In this document: piece after piece, positions 1 through 10,378 of the stretch | Position numbering within the stretch: the stretch's first letter is position 1 | Layout: each line of letters begins with the position of its first letter | Assembly: GCF_007671655.1 (NCBI RefSeq) | Contig: NZ_VCGX01000002.1 | Coordinates: forward strand, 186,001 to 250,000 | Source: Marinobacter piscis | GTDB taxonomy: Bacteria > Pseudomonadota > Gammaproteobacteria > Pseudomonadales > Oleiphilaceae | Length of the DNA stretch: 64,000 bases | Direction of reading: 5' to 3' | Made by a program: the position numbers and the translations under genes | Notes under the pieces: model-generated | The model's database searches: none | What the model was told of the DNA's origin: nothing | What the model saw: the letters and a program-made list of their open reading frames with translations, nothing else

Positions 1-120
1 GTTAATCTCGATGAAGAAGCCGGCAAACTTATCCAGTATCAGGCAGGTTACAACGCCTCGGCACAGGTCATTTCCGTTGCCCAGGATTTGTTTAATACGC
101 TGTTGCAGACGTTCCGGTAA
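1..120 (+). CDS. flgK: Flagellar hook-associated protein 1 FlgK, C-terminal end (partial)
   Basis: The frame is open from base 1 and ends at TAA 118-120, giving the last 39 residues of a protein that starts outside the window. The tail contains YNASAQVISVAQDLFNTLL, the conserved C-terminal D0 coiled-coil of FlgK. FlgK forms the first of two junction rings between the flagellar hook and filament. flgL follows after 19 bases, the usual flgK-flgL order, so the two are very likely co-transcribed. The identification rests on this short conserved tail and on the neighbour. Confidence 0.88.
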   Translation, partial: VNLDEEAGKLIQYQAGYNASAQVISVAQDLFNTLLQTFR

Positions 121-139
121 CAGGTAAAGGTGGTGTGGT

Positions 140-1360
140 ATGAACCGAATTTCATCACAGCAGGTGTTCGCAAACGGCATTAACCAGCTGCAGAAGCTGA
201 ACAGCACGTTGAACAACACGTATGAGCAGGTATCTTCCGGAAAGCGAGTGAACAAGCCATCTGATGATCCGGTGGCAGCAGCCCGAATACTGAAGCTTGA
301 TCAGGAGCTGTCACGGGTAAAAACCTATGAACGCAACGTCAACCTTGCAGACAACCGTCTGAAGCAGGAAGAGAGTGCCCTGTCAGGTTCTGTCGACGTG
401 CTCCAGCGTATCCGTGAGCTTACCGTGCAGGCGGGCAGTGGCTCTCTCTCAGCGAATGACCGGCAGTCCATCTCCTCGGAGCTGAAAGAAAGGTTGGGGC
501 AGCTGGTTAATCTCGGCAATACCCGGGATGCGTCCGGGGAGTATATTTTTAGCGGTTTTCAGGGCTCAGTTCCGGCGTTTCAGCAGCAGGAGGATGGAAA
601 ATACGCCTATCAGGGGGATGAGGGCCAGAGAGTTCTGGAAATCGATGATGGTGTTACGGTGCCGATCAGCGACAACGGCAAGGAGATTTTTGTCAATATA
701 CCGGCCGCTGCGACCGGAGAGCCTGGTGAGAACCATACAAGCGGCTATGTATCAGGAGTCTCTGTGGTTAATGAAGCTGATCTGAAGGCGGCCTATAACG
801 GTTCGTATCCTGACGACATTACCCTGACGGTAGACAGCCAGGGTGAGATAACGGCCACCTCTGCTACAGGTGAGAACCTTGCCGTGAGCCCCAAAGACTA
901 TGAAAGTGGTGAGCCGTTTACGGTCGCCGGGATTGAGGCCACCCTCTCCGATATAAAGCAGGGTGAGGAAAGCGAGTTCACTCTTAAGGTCGGACAGAAG
1001 CAGTCAGTTTTCGGTACTGTGGAAAACCTGATTGCCGGTCTGGACTCACTGGGGAAGGATTCTCCCGAAAGTCGTGCCCGGTATGATGACCTGATCGCCC
1101 AGTCTTTAACGAATCTCGATAACGCTCAGGAAAGTATTATTCTCAAGCAGACTGAGTTGGGCGGGCGGATGAATGCGGTAGAGTCCACCCGGGACTTTCT
1201 TGCTGACTCATCGGTCTATACCAACGAAATACGCTCGCAGTTGCAGGATGTGGATTATGCTGAAGCCATCAGTAACCTGAGCTTTCAGAGCTTCGTTCTG
1301 CAGGCTGCACAGCAGTCGTTTGCGCAGGTTTCCCAGTTGTCGTTATTCGATCGGATATAA
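140..1360 (+). CDS. flgL: Flagellar hook-filament junction protein FlgL (HAP3)
   Basis: This 406-residue flagellin-family protein forms the second junction ring, on which the filament is built after export through the flagellar type III system. The N-terminal D0/D1 helices (residues 1-140) carry MNRISSQQVF and SSGKRVNKPSDDP, typical of FlgL and flagellin. The C-terminal helix (about 330-406) carries LGGRMNAVEST and ends in SQLSLFDRI. The variable middle (about 165-300) is the exposed domain and makes the protein longer than the roughly 317-residue enteric version. A Shine-Dalgarno-like AAAGGTGG lies just upstream of the ATG. No clear terminator follows, and the flagellar block stops here because a tRNA gene comes next. 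Confidence 0.95.
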   Translation: MNRISSQQVFANGINQLQKLNSTLNNTYEQVSSGKRVNKPSDDPVAAARILKLDQELSRVKTYERNVNLADNRLKQEESALSGSVDVLQRIRELTVQAGSGSLSANDRQSISSELKERLGQLVNLGNTRDASGEYIFSGFQGSVPAFQQQEDGKYAYQGDEGQRVLEIDDGVTVPISDNGKEIFVNIPAAATGEPGENHTSGYVSGVSVVNEADLKAAYNGSYPDDITLTVDSQGEITATSATGENLAVSPKDYESGEPFTVAGIEATLSDIKQGEESEFTLKVGQKQSVFGTVENLIAGLDSLGKDSPESRARYDDLIAQSLTNLDNAQESIILKQTELGGRMNAVESTRDFLADSSVYTNEIRSQLQDVDYAEAISNLSFQSFVLQAAQQSFAQVSQLSLFDRI

Positions 1361-1396
1361 AACCGGGTTTGATTGGAAAGTCAGAGGCCTGACGTA

Positions 1397-1424
1397 TTGA
1401 TTTCATGATCAGGCTCAGTATAAT
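1397..1424 (+). promoter_or_regulatory. Sigma-70 promoter of tRNA-Leu
   Basis: A -35 TTGATT (1397-1402) and a consensus -10 TATAAT (1419-1424) are separated by 16 bases. The start point would be near 1431, ten bases before the mature tRNA. It could also carry transcription into queA, since no terminator is seen after the tRNA. Confidence 0.7.
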
Positions 1425-1440
1425 CCCCCCACTCTTCCTT

Positions 1441-1527
1441 GGCGGCGTGGTGAAATTGGTAGACACGACGGATTCAAAATCCGTTGGGGTAAAACCCGTG
1501 GCGGTTCGAGTCCGCCCGCCGCTACCA
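1441..1527 (+). tRNA. tRNA-Leu (anticodon CAA)
   Basis: The 87-base gene has a 7-bp acceptor stem (1441-1447 with 1517-1523, first pair G-U) and an encoded CCA at 1525-1527. The anticodon stem ACGGA/TCCGT encloses loop TTCAAAA, so the anticodon is CAA and reads UUG. There is a long variable arm, as expected for a class II leucine tRNA, and a T-arm GGCGG-TTCGAGT-CCGCC. queA starts 40 bases downstream. Confidence 0.96.
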
Positions 1528-1567
1528 TATTCAAGTCGCATAATGCGGCGCGCTGAAAAGCCGGCCC

Positions 1568-3768
<2,201 letters not shown>

Positions 3769-3797
3769 ACAGTTCAGTTAATCAACGGAGAGTTTGG

Positions 3798-4163
3798 ATG
3801 AAATCAGTCAAGTTGTTTTTGGCCGCCCTTATGGCAATGGTGCCCGCGCTGGCAATGGCGCAGGACCCGGGTGCAGCAGGGGGTATGGGTGTTATGGGGC
3901 AGGTGATTTTCTTTGCCGGCTTTATTCTGATTTTCTACTTCCTGATCTGGCGTCCCCAGTCAAAGCGTGCCAAGGAACACAAGGCTCTCATGTCTGGTTT
4001 GAACAAAGGTGATGAAGTCGTTACCTCTGGTGGTATGGCCGGGAAAATCACAAAAGTGTCCGACGATTTCATTGTTGTTGAAATTGCCGATAACGTTGAG
4101 GTGAAAGTGCAGAAAGTGGCTGTTGCAGCTGCACTGCCTAAAGGTACGCTCAAAGATATCTGA
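3798..4163 (+). CDS. yajC: Preprotein translocase accessory subunit YajC
   Basis: This 121-residue inner-membrane protein associates with SecDF and the SecYEG channel. The first 20 residues look like a cleavable signal peptide ending near ALAMA, followed by a membrane segment (about 31-53, GVMGQVIFFAGFILIFYFLIW compressed within it). The cytoplasmic part contains RPQSKRAKEHKALMSGL and GDEVVTSGGMAGKI, both YajC signatures. CGGAGAG lies just ahead of the ATG. The gene precedes secD by 95 bases, as in most proteobacteria. Confidence 0.95.
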   Translation: MKSVKLFLAALMAMVPALAMAQDPGAAGGMGVMGQVIFFAGFILIFYFLIWRPQSKRAKEHKALMSGLNKGDEVVTSGGMAGKITKVSDDFIVVEIADNVEVKVQKVAVAAALPKGTLKDI

Positions 4164-4258
4164 GCAAGGACACACGGGCCGGGTGTCTGAGACTGCCGGC
4201 CTGAACCTTCCTGGCTGAAAAACCAAGGCTGGCTTTCGGGCCGGCTACAAAGGATCCC

Positions 4259-6133
4259 ATGCTTAACAAGTACCCGCTTTGGAAAAACCTGATTATCCTG
4301 GTCGCAATCGTGATCGGGTTTATCTACGCTCTGCCCAACCTGTTTCCGGATGATTATGCCGTGCAGATCACCGGTGCCCGCGGCAGCACAGAAGTGAGCG
4401 CTACAGTGCTTGACAGAGCTGTGCAGGCGTTGGAATCGGATGGCATTGAGGTTAAAAGCAGTACGCTTGAAGATCGGGATGCTCTTATCCGTTTAACGAC
4501 ATCGGATGACCAGTTGCGTGCCCGGCCTGTGGTTCAGGCCGCACTGGGTAAAGATTACCTGGTTGCACTGAACATGGCGCCGTCAACGCCCGCCTGGTTG
4601 AAGAGTCTGGGGGCAGGGCCGATGAAGCTTGGTCTTGACCTGCGGGGCGGGGTTCACTTCCTGCTTGAAGTCGACATGGAAACCGCCATTGAGCAGAGGC
4701 TTGAAGCGGTCTCCGGGCAAATCAAGCGGGAACTGCGCGAGGAGCGTATACGCTACCGTGGTGGTGATATTGAAGGCGACCGGGATATTGTTCTCAGTTT
4801 CCGGGATGAGTCGGCCCGCTCAGAAGCCTTTGATCTGATCAAAAGACAGTACAATGAGTTCTTGCTGAACCGTCAGACTACGGATGATGAGCTTCAGATT
4901 GTACTGACCCTTTCCGAAGGTGAGGTCAGTGCTATCCGCAAGTACGCGCTGGAGCAAAACCTGACCACGATCCGCAACCGGGTAAACGAGCTTGGTGTTG
5001 CCGAACCCTTGGTGCAGCAGCAAGGGTCAGACCGGATTATTGTTGAGCTGCCGGGTGTTCAGGATACCGCGCAGGCAAAGCGTGTGTTGGGTGCGACAGC
5101 GAATCTCGAGTTTCGGATGGAGGCCCGTCAGGATGCCGCAGCAAGAGAAACCGAACAGTTCAGCTTCCGGGACGAGCCCCGGCGGACAGCGCGCCTTGAG
5201 CGTGATGTCATTGCTACGGGTAATAACGTGGCCAATGCGCAGCAGGCTTTTGATGAAAATGGTCAGCCGCAGGTAAACATCACCATGGACTCGGTGGGCG
5301 GCGACCTGATGAACCGCGCCACCCGTAACGCCGTTGGCCGTCGCATGGCGGTTGTGTTTATTGAGTTCCGTACTGAAACCGAAACAACCATCGTTGACGG
5401 TGAGCCAGTAGAAACCGAGGAACGTGTTGTAGAGAAAGGCATTATCAGTCTGGCGACGGTGCAGTCTGCGTTGGGTAGCAGTTTCCGGATCACGGGGCTG
5501 GACTCCATCCCCGAGGCATCGGAGCTTGCGTTGTTGTTGCGGGCCGGCGCGCTGGCAGCACCCATGTATTTCGTTCAGGAACGCACCATCGGGCCAAGCC
5601 TGGGACAGAAAAACATCGACGCCGGCATGATGTCTGTGGGCCTCGGTTTTGTTCTTGTTCTGCTCTATATGCTGGCTTATTACCGAGGGTTCGGGGTTGT
5701 GGCGAATATCGCCCTCACGGTCAACCTGATGCTGCTCATTGCCTGTATGTCTATCCTGTCCGCTACACTTACCCTTCCGGGTATTGCCGGTATCGTTCTG
5801 ACCGTTGGTATGGCAGTGGATGCAAACGTACTGATATTCGAGCGTATCAAGGAAGAGCTGAGAGCAGGGGTGTCACCACAACTGGCAATAAACTCGGGTT
5901 ATTCCCGTGCGTTTGTTTCCATATTCGATGCCAATATCACCACACTGCTGGTTGCGGTTATTCTCTTTGCCATGGGGTCCGGTCCGGTGAAAGGGTTCGC
6001 GGTCACTCTGTGTATCGGGATTCTGACGTCCATGTTCTCCGGGCTGATGGTCAGCCGGAGTATCGTCAATACGGTTTATGGCGGCCGCAGGGTCGAGAAA
6101 CTGTCGATCGGAGGAAAGCTCGCCAATGTCTGA
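4259..6133 (+). CDS. secD: Protein translocase subunit SecD
   Basis: SecD is the larger half of the SecDF complex, which uses the proton gradient to pull exported proteins into the periplasm. The 624-residue protein has one N-terminal membrane helix (about 10-28), a large periplasmic domain with GLDLRGGVHFLLEV (about 124-137), and five C-terminal helices (about 455-610). The conserved GMAVDANVLIFERIKEEL segment holds the aspartate/arginine of the proton pathway. The stop overlaps the start of secF by eight bases. Confidence 0.97.
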   Translation: MLNKYPLWKNLIILVAIVIGFIYALPNLFPDDYAVQITGARGSTEVSATVLDRAVQALESDGIEVKSSTLEDRDALIRLTTSDDQLRARPVVQAALGKDYLVALNMAPSTPAWLKSLGAGPMKLGLDLRGGVHFLLEVDMETAIEQRLEAVSGQIKRELREERIRYRGGDIEGDRDIVLSFRDESARSEAFDLIKRQYNEFLLNRQTTDDELQIVLTLSEGEVSAIRKYALEQNLTTIRNRVNELGVAEPLVQQQGSDRIIVELPGVQDTAQAKRVLGATANLEFRMEARQDAAARETEQFSFRDEPRRTARLERDVIATGNNVANAQQAFDENGQPQVNITMDSVGGDLMNRATRNAVGRRMAVVFIEFRTETETTIVDGEPVETEERVVEKGIISLATVQSALGSSFRITGLDSIPEASELALLLRAGALAAPMYFVQERTIGPSLGQKNIDAGMMSVGLGFVLVLLYMLAYYRGFGVVANIALTVNLMLLIACMSILSATLTLPGIAGIVLTVGMAVDANVLIFERIKEELRAGVSPQLAINSGYSRAFVSIFDANITTLLVAVILFAMGSGPVKGFAVTLCIGILTSMFSGLMVSRSIVNTVYGGRRVEKLSIGGKLANV

Positions 6134-7079
6134 AGATCAGAAGCAAGCGTTTGACTTTATGGGGTTCCGGAAGCTTGCTTCCGCGATCTCCATTATTCTC
6201 CTGATAGCGTCTGTTGCGCTTCTGGGGGTTCGTGGCCTTAATTTCGGTATGGACTTTACCGGCGGTACATCGGTGGAGCTGGAATATGCCCAGGCGCCCG
6301 AGCTGGACGATGTGCGCACCACATTGACAGAGGCAGGATACGAGCAGTTTGTTGTGCAGAACTTTGGCGCGGATACCATTGTGCTGGTGCGACTGGCAGA
6401 GGCTGGCAATGACCAGTTGGCTCAGGAAGTGACTGCGACTCTCTCAGAAGGTGGAGCCGAGCTGAAACTGATCAGCTCTGAATTTGTCGGGTCGCAGGTG
6501 GGCGACGAACTGAAAGAGCAGAGTGGACTGGGGCTTTTGCTGGCCCTGGCGGTGGTTCTCATTTATGTGGGCATGCGGTTTCAGTTCAAGTTTGGTATTG
6601 CTTCCGTGCTGCCGTTGGCCCACGACGTAATCATTGTTCTTGGTGTGTTTGCCTTGTTCCAGTGGACATTCGACCTTACTGTTCTGGCAGCACTGCTTGC
6701 GGTTATAGGCTACTCACTGAACGATACGATCGTAGTGGCAGACCGCATCCGTGAGAACTTCCGCAAAATGCGTGTCGGTAACTCCTGGGAAATTATCAAT
6801 GAGTCGATCCATCAGACCATTGCCCGGACGATCAACACCTCAGGTACCACGCTGGTGGTTCTGCTGGCGCTGTACTTCTTGGGTGGTGAAGCCATAAATA
6901 ATTTTGCACTCGCGCTGATTATTGGTGTGGTTGTGGGTACCTATTCTTCGGTTTATGTCTCCGCGAACCTTCTGATGGCGATGGGTGTCTCCCGTGAGGA
7001 TCTCATGCTGCCAGCAAAAGAAGGCGCAGCGGATGCGCAGGAGGACGAAGAGCCGCCCGAGTGGCTCGACCGCATGTAA
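6126..7079 (+). CDS. secF: Protein translocase subunit SecF
   Basis: SecF is the smaller partner of SecD. I start it at ATG 6126, because GGAGGAAAG lies just before it and the product begins MSEDQKQAFDFMGFRK, giving 317 residues; a longer frame starting at 6078 lies wholly inside secD. The protein has a first helix (about 16-37), FGMDFTGGTSVELEY in the periplasmic domain, and the five-helix bundle with GYSLNDTIVVADRIREN (about 212-228). It ends in an acidic tail. A strong two-way terminator follows. Confidence 0.96.
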   Translation: MSEDQKQAFDFMGFRKLASAISIILLIASVALLGVRGLNFGMDFTGGTSVELEYAQAPELDDVRTTLTEAGYEQFVVQNFGADTIVLVRLAEAGNDQLAQEVTATLSEGGAELKLISSEFVGSQVGDELKEQSGLGLLLALAVVLIYVGMRFQFKFGIASVLPLAHDVIIVLGVFALFQWTFDLTVLAALLAVIGYSLNDTIVVADRIRENFRKMRVGNSWEIINESIHQTIARTINTSGTTLVVLLALYFLGGEAINNFALALIIGVVVGTYSSVYVSANLLMAMGVSREDLMLPAKEGAADAQEDEEPPEWLDRM

Positions 7080-7101
7080 CCTGGTGGCTTCCTAAGAAAG
7101 C

Positions 7102-7150
7102 CAGACACAAAAAACCGCCAATTGATAATTTGGCGGTTTTTTTGTGTCTG
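7102..7150. terminator. Bidirectional intrinsic terminator between secF and suhB
   Basis: An inverted repeat centred on AAACCGCCAA / TTTGGCGGTTT is extended by CAGACACAAA / TTTGTGTCTG on the outside. A-tract and T-tract flank the core, so it can stop transcripts from secF on the plus strand and from the convergent suhB gene on the minus strand. Confidence 0.9.
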
Positions 7151-7165
7151 ATTCCCGGCTGAAGT

Positions 7166-7978
7166 TTAACCGGGGATGCGTTCGCGAAACGGGTGCAGAA
7201 TTTTTAGCAGCTCCCGGAACAGCTTCGGGTTGGCAACGACTAACTGCCGGGCCTTGTCCGCTGCAGGATTGCCTGAAAAATCAGCAGAGAGGGCGCCTGA
7301 CTCCATGGCCAGGGTTATGCCCAGATCCAGGTCTGCGGGCTCCGGGCGAAAGATAACCGCTGCATCCAGCAGGCCTGCGGACACTCTCGCTATATCCAGA
7401 ACAGCGCAGCCTGAGGTGCGGAACATGGACGAGTTATGGGCCAGAGTGGCGGCCATTTCTCCCCATAGAAGCGGGTTTTCGCTGTGCCGGGCCTGATCCA
7501 GAAGATTGGTCGCCAGAGCGGCATTTTCTGCATGCTTCACTTCAGACACCCGGACTCTTCTGCTGTTAAGCGCCGCGCCACGGCCTCGGCTGGCGGAGTA
7601 TTCCTCGCCGGTTACCGGATTTACCAGAAGCAGGTTTTCAGTGCGGTTATTCTTTTTCTGGGCCAGTGCCAAAGCAAACTCGGGAATACCCCTGAGAAAG
7701 TTTTCACGTCCCATAACCGGAAAGATGTGCCAGCTTTTATCGCTGGTACCGGCATCTGCCTCATTGAGAGCTGCAATGGTGTGATCTTTATACGCCTTTT
7801 CGAGCTGCTCAGCGAAGTTGTCGTAAATTGACTGCTCAACGCGGCCTAACTGGGCGCGACGTTCGCTGTCTTCCTTGCCAACAGGTTCCTGGCGCTCAAA
7901 GTGGGCTTTAAGGTAGTCCGATCCCTGGCGTGCGACGCGCAGGGCCATTTTAATAGCTGGTTGCATCTGAGAATTCAT
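7166..7978 (-). CDS. suhB: SuhB / inositol monophosphatase family protein with a degenerate active site
   Basis: The 270-residue protein aligns along its length with SuhB-type inositol monophosphatases, and its place between secF and trmJ is that of suhB in Pseudomonas. The metal-binding motif usually written DPLDGTTNF is replaced by FPVMGRENF (about residue 89 onward), so both aspartates that bind the catalytic metals are gone. The usual TEE loop reads LNEAD. The distal aspartate of the PWD motif may survive in PADLD. Catalysis is therefore unlikely. E. coli SuhB also acts in rRNA transcription antitermination with Nus factors, a role that does not need catalysis and could explain retention (inference). 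An in-frame ATG at 7966 gives MQPAIKMALRVA, closer to the family start. Confidence 0.85.
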   Translation of the reverse strand: MNSQMQPAIKMALRVARQGSDYLKAHFERQEPVGKEDSERRAQLGRVEQSIYDNFAEQLEKAYKDHTIAALNEADAGTSDKSWHIFPVMGRENFLRGIPEFALALAQKKNNRTENLLLVNPVTGEEYSASRGRGAALNSRRVRVSEVKHAENAALATNLLDQARHSENPLLWGEMAATLAHNSSMFRTSGCAVLDIARVSAGLLDAAVIFRPEPADLDLGITLAMESGALSADFSGNPAADKARQLVVANPKLFRELLKILHPFRERIPG

Positions 7979-8002
7979 TATCCGCGAGTGTTAAGGGCGG
8001 GC

Positions 8003-8011
8003 ATGATAGCA
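8003..8011 (-). promoter_or_regulatory. Putative extended -10 promoter of suhB
   Basis: On the minus strand the sequence reads TGCTATCAT, a TGn extended -10 with TATCAT. It would start transcription near 7996, about 18 bases ahead of the suhB ATG. It mirrors the same nonamer facing trmJ at 8104-8112. Confidence 0.5.
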
Positions 8012-8041
8012 AAACTCTTCCGCTTTGTATGTTTTTTGACT

Positions 8042-8081
8042 CAGGATAACCACGGATAAGGTGGTATCGTTGGTTATCCTG
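8042..8081. promoter_or_regulatory. 11-bp inverted repeat in the suhB-trmJ divergent region
   Basis: CAGGATAACCA (8042-8052) and TGGTTATCCTG (8071-8081) are perfect inverted copies with an 18-base spacer. The repeat lies midway between the two outward-facing TGCTATCAT boxes. The size and position suit an operator or a looping site, but I do not recognise the regulator. Confidence 0.5.
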
Positions 8082-8103
8082 GGCGCAGACAGTGGCCACT
8101 TTC

Positions 8104-8112
8104 TGCTATCAT
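8104..8112 (+). promoter_or_regulatory. Putative extended -10 promoter of trmJ-cysE
   Basis: TGCTATCAT matches an extended -10 (TGn-TATCAT), predicting a start near 8119. No good -35 is visible at 16-18 bases, which is common for extended -10 promoters. Confidence 0.5.
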
Positions 8113-8147
8113 TGCCGCCTTAAATTTTAACGTTGGATCAGCCGCTA

Positions 8148-9020
8148 ATGCATAAGCCATCACCGCCTCTGGAAGGGCCGGACCTGTATCAGGATCAGAT
8201 CCGGATTGTGCTTGTTGAAACGTCTCACTCCGGAAACATCGGGGCAGTTGCGCGGGCGATGAAGAATATGGGGCTGGCGAACCTGTGGCTGGTCAATCCT
8301 CACTCGTTTCCGGATGAAGCTTCCTATGCCCGCGCCGCGGGCGCGTCCGATATTCTCGACAGGGCGCAGGTTGTACCCACCCTGAAAGAGGCGCTGGAAG
8401 ATTGCACAATGGTGTTGGGTACCAGCGCCCGTGGGCGCAAGCTGCCCTGGCCGGTTGTGCCCCCGCCGCAAGCGGCTGAAATTGCAGCCCAAAGCAGTCA
8501 GGCAGCGCCGGCAGCACTGGTGTTTGGCCGGGAAAATCATGGGCTGAGTAACGATGAGCTGCACTTGTGCCACTACCATATTCATATCCCATCGAATCCT
8601 GATTACAGCTCGCTGAACCTGGCAATGGCGGTTCAGGTAATGTGTTATGAATTGCGTATGCTTTTCCTGCGTACCCTTGAAGGCGGTGAGGGTAGCCCTT
8701 ATCTAAAACCAATGACCTCGCCCGGCGATCCGGGCTGGGATGTACCGGCTGCCCGGGCGGGAGATGTGGAAGGCTTCTTCCAGCACCTTGAGCAAGCGCT
8801 TTACGATGTAGGGTTTCATCGCCGGGAGAATCCTCGCCAGTTAATGTCGCGCCTGCGCCGGCTGTTTCAGCGGGCCAGGCTTGATAAACTGGAGGTTAAT
8901 ATTCTCCGGGGCATTCTGACTGCAGTTCAGAAAACCGCCGGAAAAGCGGAAGGTACAGACAATACAGAACCAACCCAGGCCGGATCCCAGTCGGCCAAAC
9001 AGGAAGGTGGCCATGTTTAG
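8148..9020 (+). CDS. trmJ: tRNA (cytidine/uridine-2'-O-)-methyltransferase TrmJ
   Basis: TrmJ methylates the ribose of nucleotide 32 in several tRNAs using SAM. The 290-residue protein has a SpoU (trefoil-knot) fold: [19 protein letters not shown] near the N-terminus, [15 protein letters not shown] (about 125-139) and [17 protein letters not shown] (about 148-164), which build the knotted SAM pocket. The C-terminal 110 residues are the helical TrmJ extension. I choose ATG 8148; an in-frame TTG at 8133 adds five residues. Neither has a strong ribosome site. The end overlaps cysE by eight bases. Confidence 0.93.
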   Translation: MHKPSPPLEGPDLYQDQIRIVLVETSHSGNIGAVARAMKNMGLANLWLVNPHSFPDEASYARAAGASDILDRAQVVPTLKEALEDCTMVLGTSARGRKLPWPVVPPPQAAEIAAQSSQAAPAALVFGRENHGLSNDELHLCHYHIHIPSNPDYSSLNLAMAVQVMCYELRMLFLRTLEGGEGSPYLKPMTSPGDPGWDVPAARAGDVEGFFQHLEQALYDVGFHRRENPRQLMSRLRRLFQRARLDKLEVNILRGILTAVQKTAGKAEGTDNTEPTQAGSQSAKQEGGHV

Positions 9021-9786
9021 GCACTTGCGTGAAGATATCAACAGCGTTTTTCACCGGGATCCTGCTGCCCGGAATACCTTTGAAGTTTTAACGAATTATC
9101 CCGGGCTGCACGCGCTGCTTATTCACCGGTTTTCGCACTGGCTCTGGAATTTAGGGCTGAAATGGCTGGCGCGCACCCTTTCCACCCTGGCGCGGTGGTT
9201 TACCGGTATTGAAATACACCCGGGTGCAACCATTGGTCACCGCTTTTTTATTGACCATGGAATGGGTGTAGTGATTGGTGAAACCACCGTTATAGGCGAT
9301 GACGTTACCCTTTATCAGGGCGTTACACTGGGTGGAACCAGCTGGCATAAAGGCAAGCGCCATCCCACGTTGGGCAATGGTGTGGTTGTTGGTGCCGGAG
9401 CCAAGATACTGGGACCTTTCGAGGTGGGAGAAGGCGCGAAAGTGGGCTCCAACTCCGTAGTGACCAAAGAGGTGCCTGCCGGGGCAACGGTTGTTGGGAT
9501 TCCTGGTAGAGTTGTGGTGAAAAAGAAGTCCGAAGATGACGCGCGCCGCAAGGTCATGGAAGAGCGCATGGGCTTTGATGCCTACGGTGTTACAGAAGAA
9601 ATGCCAGACCCCATGGCGCGTTCAATGCGCGCCTTGCTGGATCATATGCATGTCGTCGATGACCGCCTTGAAAACATGTGCCAGGCACTGCGTAAGGTTA
9701 GCAGCGACTACCAGAATGGCGAGTTGCCGGTTCTGGACGAAGAAGACTTTGATTGCGTACGTGATGAGACTGAGGAGCGCGGCTGA
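9013..9786 (+). CDS. cysE: Serine O-acetyltransferase CysE
   Basis: CysE makes O-acetylserine from serine and acetyl-CoA, the first step of cysteine synthesis. ATG 9013 is preferred because AGGAAGG ends five bases upstream; a GTG at 9007 is also in frame. The 257-residue protein has a short N-terminal helical part and a left-handed beta-helix of hexapeptide repeats (about 65-160), with [17 protein letters not shown] and GVTLGG carrying the active-site residues. About 85 residues after the hexapeptide domain form an extra charged tail. The gene sits beside iscR-iscS, fitting cysteine as the sulfur donor for IscS. Confidence 0.94.
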   Translation: MFRHLREDINSVFHRDPAARNTFEVLTNYPGLHALLIHRFSHWLWNLGLKWLARTLSTLARWFTGIEIHPGATIGHRFFIDHGMGVVIGETTVIGDDVTLYQGVTLGGTSWHKGKRHPTLGNGVVVGAGAKILGPFEVGEGAKVGSNSVVTKEVPAGATVVGIPGRVVVKKKSEDDARRKVMEERMGFDAYGVTEEMPDPMARSMRALLDHMHVVDDRLENMCQALRKVSSDYQNGELPVLDEEDFDCVRDETEERG

Positions 9787-9787
9787 A

Positions 9788-9819
9788 TACTTGACTGAAA
9801 TACTTGGTCAATTCATAAT
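9788..9819 (+). promoter_or_regulatory. iscR promoter with overlapping IscR type 1-like site
   Basis: A -35 TTGACT (9791-9796) and -10 CATAAT (9814-9819) are separated by exactly 17 bases. TTGAC (9791-9795) and GTCAA (9807-9811) form an inverted repeat within the promoter, in the layout of the site through which [2Fe-2S]-IscR represses its own gene in E. coli. The signal starts two bases after the cysE stop. Confidence 0.8.
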
Positions 9820-9863
9820 CGGTGTATCTGACCGAGACTCACTCCCAAGCTGGGGCTGATACC

Positions 9864-10361
9864 ATGAAATTGACAACCAAAGGCCGCTACGCTGTTACGG
9901 CAATGCTGGATCTTGCTCTGAACGGAGGGCAGGGGCCAGTGACGCTTGCGGATATTTCAGCCCGTCAGGAAATATCGCTTTCCTATCTTGAGCAGCTTTT
10001 CTCCCGACTCCGTCGCCGACAGTTGGTCAACAGTACCCGTGGGCCTGGTGGTGGTTACCGCCTGAACCACAGCGCCGCTGACATTCATATTGCGGATGTT
10101 ATTGACGCGGTAAGTGAATCCCTTGATACCACAAAGTGTGGAAATAAAGGAGATTGTCAGAACGGTGAAAAGTGTCTGACCCATCACCTCTGGTCTGACC
10201 TGAGTAGCCAGATTCATCAGTTTCTCAGTGGGATCAGTCTCAAGGACCTGATGGAGCGACACGAAATCCGCCAGGTTGCGGACCGGCAGAGCCGCCGTCA
10301 GGCAGATGGTGGCTCCGACACCATTAATACCGAGCGTCTGACTGATCAGGCGCCCGCCTGA
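9864..10361 (+). CDS. iscR: Fe-S cluster assembly transcriptional regulator IscR
   Basis: IscR is an Rrf2-family regulator that senses Fe-S status by binding a [2Fe-2S] cluster. The 165-residue product starts at ATG 9864 with [18 protein letters not shown], identical in form to known IscR. A winged helix occupies about residues 1-75. The three cluster cysteines are in [20 protein letters not shown], and the following histidine is also present. The protein should therefore switch between holo and apo forms. iscS follows after 17 bases, and an IscR-like operator overlaps the promoter. The tail beyond residue 135 is polar and unlike the rest. Confidence 0.96.
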   Translation: MKLTTKGRYAVTAMLDLALNGGQGPVTLADISARQEISLSYLEQLFSRLRRRQLVNSTRGPGGGYRLNHSAADIHIADVIDAVSESLDTTKCGNKGDCQNGEKCLTHHLWSDLSSQIHQFLSGISLKDLMERHEIRQVADRQSRRQADGGSDTINTERLTDQAPA

Positions 10362-10378
10362 CTCAAGCCTCTGTATTT

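Noticed and set aside
6078..6125. Upstream extension of SecF
   Set aside because: The extra residues are the out-of-frame end of secD. GGAGGAAAG precedes ATG 6126, where the family sequence begins.
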